Shown here: piece after piece, positions 59,734 to 64,000 of the stretch
Numbering within the stretch: position 1 is the first letter of the stretch
How the letters are laid out: each line of letters begins with the position of its first letter
NCBI RefSeq assembly: GCF_023373525.1
Contig: NZ_CP097218.1
Location: 1,860,001 to 1,924,000, forward strand
Source: Brachybacterium kimchii
Lineage (GTDB): Bacteria > Actinomycetota > Actinomycetes > Actinomycetales > Dermabacteraceae
Direction: 5' to 3'
Length of the DNA: 64,000 nt
Program-made: the position numbers and the translations under genes
The notes under the pieces: generated by a model
The model's input: the letters and a program-made list of their open reading frames with translations, nothing else
What the model was told of the DNA's origin: nothing
The model's database searches: none

Positions 59734-60603
59734 ATGCTCCTGCCGAACCTGCTGATCTCGCTGCGCGAGGGCCTCGAGGCCTCGCTGGTCGTCGGCATCC
59801 TCGTCGCCTATCTCGTGAAGTCGGGGCGACGGGACGTGCTCCCGAAGCTCTGGGCCGGCGTCGTGATCGCGGCGCTGATCCCCCTGGCCGTCGGCGCCGT
59901 GCTCACCTGGGGCCCCAAGACCCTCACCTTCCAGGCGCAGGAGATCCTGGGCGGGTCCCTCAGCCTGGTCGCGGTCGCGCTGACCACCGGGATGATCTTC
60001 TGGATGTCCAAGAACGCGCGATCGATGAAGCGCAACCTCGAGAGCGAGATGGAGCGCGCGCTGCGCCGCGGCGGCGGCTGGGGCGTGGTCGTGATCGCCG
60101 CCCTGGCCGTGGGCCGCGAGGGCGTGGAGACCGCGCTGATCCTCTGGGCGACCGTGAAGTCCTCCCTCGAGAGCTCGGTGTACTCGACGACCATCGGCAT
60201 CGTGCTCGGCTTCGCGATCGCGATCGCGCTGGGCGTGCTGATCTACCGCGGCGCGGTGCACCTGGACCTCGGGAAGTTCTTCACCTGGACCGGCGCCTTC
60301 CTGATCCTCGTCGCCGCGGGGATCACCGCCTACGGCATCGGCGACCTGCAGGAGGCCGGAGTGCTGCCGGGGATCACCGCGCGCGCCTGGAACCTCTCCT
60401 CCCTGCTGCCCGACACCGGCTCACCGGTCTACTGGCTGTACGTGGTGCTCAACGCCATGTTCCAGGTCAACCTGAACCCCACGGTCCTGCAGGTGGTCGC
60501 CTGGTTCGTCTACATCGTCCCGGTCGCAGCGCTGTTCCTCGTCCGCACCGCCTCGCCGCGCCGCACGCGCGCCGCCGCCGAGCTCCACGACGCCCACGCC
60601 TGA
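59734..60603 (+). CDS. efeU: Ferrous iron permease EfeU (FTR1 family)
   Basis: 289-residue membrane protein with about seven helices. The two iron-ligand motifs are REGLE at 11-15 (ISLREGLEASLVVGIL) and REGVE in AVGREGVETALILWA. It imports iron together with the periplasmic-side partners EfeO and EfeB. It is the first gene of the operon, with GGAGG 4 nt before the ATG. An N-terminal extension in the open frame upstream is not supported. Confidence 0.94.
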   Translation: MLLPNLLISLREGLEASLVVGILVAYLVKSGRRDVLPKLWAGVVIAALIPLAVGAVLTWGPKTLTFQAQEILGGSLSLVAVALTTGMIFWMSKNARSMKRNLESEMERALRRGGGWGVVVIAALAVGREGVETALILWATVKSSLESSVYSTTIGIVLGFAIAIALGVLIYRGAVHLDLGKFFTWTGAFLILVAAGITAYGIGDLQEAGVLPGITARAWNLSSLLPDTGSPVYWLYVVLNAMFQVNLNPTVLQVVAWFVYIVPVAALFLVRTASPRRTRAAAELHDAHA

Positions 60604-60684
60604 GGCACGGGCCGCCCGTCGTTCGCCCCGCTCCCACCCATCCCGATCAGATCCCGATCCCGCATCCCTCGACCAGGAGCTCCC

Positions 60685-62040
60685 ATGACCACGACCTCTC
60701 CCACGATCCGCGCCGATCGCCGTCCGCTCCCGCGCCGCACCCTGCTGGGGCTCGCGCCGCTGGCCACCCTGGGCCTCGGACTCGCCGCGTGCACCGACAA
60801 CCCCGCGGCCTCCGAGGACGCCGACGGCGGCGACTCGCGCACGATCACGGTGACCATCACGGACGACGCGTGCACGCTGTCGGCCGCGACGATCCCCTCG
60901 GGCCAGGTCACGTTCTCGGTGAAGAACACCGGCAGCGTGCCCAACGAGTTCGAGATCCTCGCCCAGGACAAGCTGCGCATCGTCTCGGAGAAGGAGAACA
61001 TCGGCCCCGGCACGAGCGTCGAGCTCACCACGGCCCTCAAGGAGGGCACGTACTTCACGGCGAGCAAGCCGAACATGGTGGGCGACCTCGTGGGCGCGGC
61101 CGAGTTCACCGTCACCCAGGGCGAGGACGTCGATGTCGACGAGGACACGAAGAAGCTCGAGGAGAAGGCCGTCACCGACTACACGGCCTACATCAAGGAC
61201 CAGGTGGGCGCGCTCGTGAGCAACGCGAAGCTGTTCACCGACGCCTACACCTCCGGGGACGCGGAGAAGGCCAAGGCGCTGTTCCCCCAGGGCCGCCGCT
61301 TCTACGAGCGCATCGAGCCCACCGCGGAGGCCTTCGGCATCAAGGAGGCCGGTGACCTCGACGTCGCCATGGACGTGCGCGTCCAGGACCTCGCGGCCGA
61401 CGCCGGCAAGAAGGTCACCGACCCCTCCGTGCTGAAGTCCTGGACCGGCTGGCACCGCATCGAGGCGGATCTGTTCACCGACGAGGGCTCCCCCTTCTCC
61501 TTCGCCTCCGACGCCGAGCGCAAGAAGGCGGCCGACGACCTCACCGCCAACATCCAGACCCTCTACGACCTGGTCTACGGCAAGGAGAAGGGTCTGGGCG
61601 GAGCGACCTTCGCCGTCACCCTCGAGGACGTCGTCCAGGGCGCGCAGGGCCTCATGGAGGAGGTCGCGACCAGCAAGATCGTCGGCGAGGAGGACACCTT
61701 CTCCCACACCGACCTCGACGACTTCCAGGCGAACCTCGACGGCGCGAAGGTCGCCTACGGCAACGTCCAGGACCTCGTGAAGGCCAAGGACGCGGAACTG
61801 GACACCTCGCTCGGCGAGAAGTTCGACGCCGTCCAGAAGGAGCTCGACAAGCACGTCGACGGGAAGACCCCCGACGGCGCGCCGAAGTACGTGGACTACT
61901 CGACGATCGCCGCCGTCCAGGAGGACGCCGGCGAGGCCCCCGGCGACAACGACTTTACGAAGGAGCAGCGCGCGATCTCCGACGTCATCAACGCGCTCGC
62001 CGAGGAGCTCTCGAAGGTCGCCGGTACGATCCTGCACTGA
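60685..62040 (+). CDS. efeO: Iron uptake protein EfeO, lipoprotein
   Basis: 451 residues. A signal with twin-arginine-like PRRTLLGLAPLATLGLGLAAC ends in a lipobox (Cys36). The first domain is cupredoxin-like (ITVTITDDACTLSAATIPSG ... PNEFEIL). The second is the M75 peptidase-like helical domain with SWTGWHRIEADLF, the HxxE metal site, and YDLVYGKEKGLGG. It presents iron to EfeU. It lies 81 bp after efeU and 46 bp before efeB in one operon. Confidence 0.94.
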   Translation: MTTTSPTIRADRRPLPRRTLLGLAPLATLGLGLAACTDNPAASEDADGGDSRTITVTITDDACTLSAATIPSGQVTFSVKNTGSVPNEFEILAQDKLRIVSEKENIGPGTSVELTTALKEGTYFTASKPNMVGDLVGAAEFTVTQGEDVDVDEDTKKLEEKAVTDYTAYIKDQVGALVSNAKLFTDAYTSGDAEKAKALFPQGRRFYERIEPTAEAFGIKEAGDLDVAMDVRVQDLAADAGKKVTDPSVLKSWTGWHRIEADLFTDEGSPFSFASDAERKKAADDLTANIQTLYDLVYGKEKGLGGATFAVTLEDVVQGAQGLMEEVATSKIVGEEDTFSHTDLDDFQANLDGAKVAYGNVQDLVKAKDAELDTSLGEKFDAVQKELDKHVDGKTPDGAPKYVDYSTIAAVQEDAGEAPGDNDFTKEQRAISDVINALAEELSKVAGTILH

Positions 62041-62086
62041 TCCGCACCGGCCCGCCCCGCCGCTCCCGCACCCCTCGAAGAGGCTC

Positions 62087-63580
62087 ATGCCCAGCCACGA
62101 CAGCCCCGACCCCGACGCCCTGCAGAATGCCGACCCCGCGCCGACCGCTCCTGCGTCGGCCGATCCTGCGTCGAGCGATCCGGAGAGCGCCGGTCCCGCC
62201 GCCTCTGCCGCCGACGGGACCAGCCGCGGAGGCGTCGGCCGACGGGGCCTGTTCGGGGCGGCCGGGGCGGGACTGGTCGCGGGCGGCCTGCTGGGCTACA
62301 CGGGCGGGAGGGCCGCGGCTCCCCCGCCCGCGTCGACGCCCGACCCGCTGGAGACCTCCCACCCCTTCCGCGGCGAGCACCAGCAGGGCATCGTCACGCC
62401 CGCGCAGGACTACCTGTTCACCGCCGCCTACGACATCACCGCGTCGACCCTGGCCGGTCTGCGCGAGCTCATGGGCACCTGGTGCACGGCGAGCGAGCAG
62501 ATGTGCGCGGGCGAGCTCGTGGGCGGGCAGCCGCTCGCGAACCGTCAGGCCGCCCCGCGCGACACCGGCGAGGCCTGGGGATATCCGCCCAGCTCGCTCA
62601 CGATCACCGTGGGCGTGGGCCCCTCGCTGTTCCGCGACGAGGACGGCAGGGACCGCTTCGGCCTCGCCTCGCGCGCGACCGAGGTGCTCACCCAGGGCGT
62701 GCCGCGCTTCGCCAACGAGACCCTGCGCGAGGCCCAGTCCGACGGGGACCTCGTGGTGCAGGCCTGCGCGGACGACGCCCAGGTCGCGATGCACGCGATC
62801 CGCAACCTCACCCGCCTGGCCTTCGGGTCGGCCGCGCTGCGCTGGACCCAGATCGGCTACGGCCGCACCTCCTCGACCTCCACCGAGCAGGAGACGCCCC
62901 GCAACCTCTTCGGCTTCAAGGACGGCACCTCGAACATGAAGGCGGAGGACGGCGCCGAGGCGCTGTCCGAGCACCTCTGGGTGGGAGCGGACGACGACGG
63001 CGCAGACTGGCTGCGCGGCGGCACCTATCTGATGATCCGCAAGATCCGCATGGAGCTCGAGGTCTGGGACCGTCTGCGCCTGCTCGAGCAGGAGGAGATC
63101 ATCGGCCGCGACAAGCGCTTCGGCGCGCCGCTGTCGGTCCCCGACCCGACGTCGGCCTCGCAGGAGTTCACGGCGCCGGACCTCACGGCCGGAGGCTCCG
63201 CCTCACCGCTGATCCCGACCGACGCCCACATCCGCATGGTCTCCCCCGAGCAGAACGGCGGGGCGCGCATGCTGCGCCGCGGCTACAACTACACCGAGGG
63301 CAGCGACTCGCTGGGCCGCATCAACGCGGGGCTGTTCTTCGAGGCGTTCGTGCGCGATCCCCGCACGGGCTTCTACCCGGTCCTGGAGCGGATGACCAAG
63401 CACGACGCCCTCACCGAGTACCTCCAGCACGTCGCGAGCGGGCTGTTCGCGATCCTGCCGGGGGTCGCCGAGGGCGAGACGATGTTCGGCCAGGCCCTGT
63501 TCGGCGGTGACGGCGAGGTGTCCGACGGTGGTGCGTCCGGCGGCGGCGAGGTGTCCGACGGCGGTCCGTCCGGCGGCTGA
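62087..63580 (+). CDS. efeB: Secreted DyP-type peroxidase EfeB
   Basis: 497-residue heme peroxidase exported by Tat (GRRGLFGAAGAGLVAGG near residue 48). The DyP motif is LFGFKDGTSNM (GxxDG) and the proximal heme region is HIRMVSPEQNGGARML, with FEAFVRDPRTGFYPVLERM following. EfeB is thought to oxidise ferrous iron or act on heme outside the cell. The C-terminus ends in a GEVSDGG(A/P)SGG repeat coded by two near-identical units. It differs from the encapsulated DyP at 20.6 kb, which has no signal. Confidence 0.94.
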   Translation: MPSHDSPDPDALQNADPAPTAPASADPASSDPESAGPAASAADGTSRGGVGRRGLFGAAGAGLVAGGLLGYTGGRAAAPPPASTPDPLETSHPFRGEHQQGIVTPAQDYLFTAAYDITASTLAGLRELMGTWCTASEQMCAGELVGGQPLANRQAAPRDTGEAWGYPPSSLTITVGVGPSLFRDEDGRDRFGLASRATEVLTQGVPRFANETLREAQSDGDLVVQACADDAQVAMHAIRNLTRLAFGSAALRWTQIGYGRTSSTSTEQETPRNLFGFKDGTSNMKAEDGAEALSEHLWVGADDDGADWLRGGTYLMIRKIRMELEVWDRLRLLEQEEIIGRDKRFGAPLSVPDPTSASQEFTAPDLTAGGSASPLIPTDAHIRMVSPEQNGGARMLRRGYNYTEGSDSLGRINAGLFFEAFVRDPRTGFYPVLERMTKHDALTEYLQHVASGLFAILPGVAEGETMFGQALFGGDGEVSDGGASGGGEVSDGGPSGG

Positions 63581-63884
63581 GGTCCTGTGTTCGAGTCCGT
63601 CGACGGACCTCCGAGGGCCGACGGCCGAGGAGCGCGTGCGGCACGCGAGTCGTCCTGGTCACACCCGATCCGGCTGTCGGAGGCCCGCGCACCCCCCGGC
63701 CCGCGGCCCCGAGTCGCCATCGCGACCCGATGGACCCCAGGATCACTCCGCCACCTGCACCGATACCCGCCCGGACGACTCCGGCAAGGGGCGCTGGTGC
63801 GCCCGCCCAAGGCATACTGCTCGGCGACGAAGCCGAGCCTTCTCATGGCTGACAACGACGGATCGGGCGGCTAGTGTCAGCTCC
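63581..63884. other. Intergenic region before the ferritin gene
   Basis: No gene that I can support. TAGTGT at 63872-63877 may be the -10 of the following gene. No clear iron box was found. Confidence 0.5.
63872..63877 (+). promoter_or_regulatory. -10 box of leaderless ferritin gene
   Basis: TAGTGT ends 7 nt before the ATG at 63885. Confidence 0.4.
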
Positions 63885-64000
63885 ATGAAGATGAGCACTG
63901 ATCTCGAGAAGAAGTTCCAGGCCCAGATCACCCTGGAGCTCGCCGCATTCGCCACCTACCGTCAGCTCGCCGTCGAGGCGGACGAGCAGGACCTCCCCGG
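63885..64000 (+). CDS. Ferritin-like protein, 5' part (cut by window end)
   Basis: Only 39 residues are visible: MKMSTDLEKKFQAQITLELA, then AFATYRQLAVEADEQDLPG. The first helix with QITLELAAFATYRQLA is the ferritin/bacterioferritin-like A helix, where the Glu of TLEL is a possible ferroxidase ligand. It would store iron brought in by EfeUOB. ATG 63885 is favoured by the -10 placement; ATG 63891 is an alternative. Confidence 0.75.
   Translation, partial: MKMSTDLEKKFQAQITLELAAFATYRQLAVEADEQDLP

Overview
This is a 64 kb stretch of very GC-rich, densely coded chromosome. Mycothione reductase, CarD, SenX3/RegX3, a Cds1-type cysteine desulfhydrase, the ClpP1/ClpP2 pair, a GuaB1-type protein and many LytR-CpsA-Psr features point to an actinobacterium. 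The mix, including encapsulin with DyP, EfeUOB and selenocysteine machinery, would suit the Micrococcales, perhaps Dermabacteraceae/Brachybacterium; that assignment is inference. There is no phage, insertion sequence, integrase or CRISPR array, so this looks like core chromosome with a few accessory modules.

Layout. 1-12 kb: the end of valyl-tRNA synthetase, then a complete selenocysteine module: tRNA-Sec, selA and selB on the minus strand, selD divergent, and a three-subunit formate dehydrogenase (fdhA-fdhB-nrfD-like). The fdhA frame holds an in-frame TGA followed by an E. coli-like SECIS hairpin. 12-19 kb: chorismate mutase, clpX, clpP2, clpP1, an NlpC/P60 wall hydrolase and trigger factor with a histone-H1-like tail. 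A perfect 58-bp palindrome lies between the last two. 19-24 kb: tRNA-Pro, tRNA-Gly, an encapsulin with its DyP cargo, and a DNA alkylation repair pair (Ada-AlkA fusion, Ogt). 24-31 kb: an aminotransferase, a two-gene ABC exporter, an MFS protein and small enzymes. 31-39 kb: a beta-phosphoglucomutase/GH65 phosphorylase pair overlapping into a YihY protein and peptide deformylase, then a Rieske protein, TrmB, an LCP protein and a DUF4235 protein. 39-48.5 kb: phosphate control (phoU divergent from senX3-regX3, with PHO-box-like repeats), a lipoprotein, carD, an orphan EIIB-like protein, ilvA, galE and guaB1. 48.8-58.5 kb: a very large LCP protein, mycothione reductase, a UvrA paralogue with cds1, a MarR regulator and a double GNAT acetyltransferase. 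58.7-64 kb: a FetB-like permease, the efeUOB iron uptake operon behind an iron box, and the start of a ferritin.

How the parts fit. Three themes recur. Selenium supply and its consumer enzyme sit together. Iron and peroxide handling appears as encapsulated DyP, secreted EfeB, EfeUO, FetB-like and ferritin. Thiol redox and proteostasis appear as mycothione reductase, Cds1, ClpXP and trigger factor. At least twelve genes here begin with a TANNNT box placed 6-7 nt before the start codon, so leaderless mRNAs seem common in this genome. Convergent genes are usually separated by long, nearly perfect GC hairpins without U-tracts.
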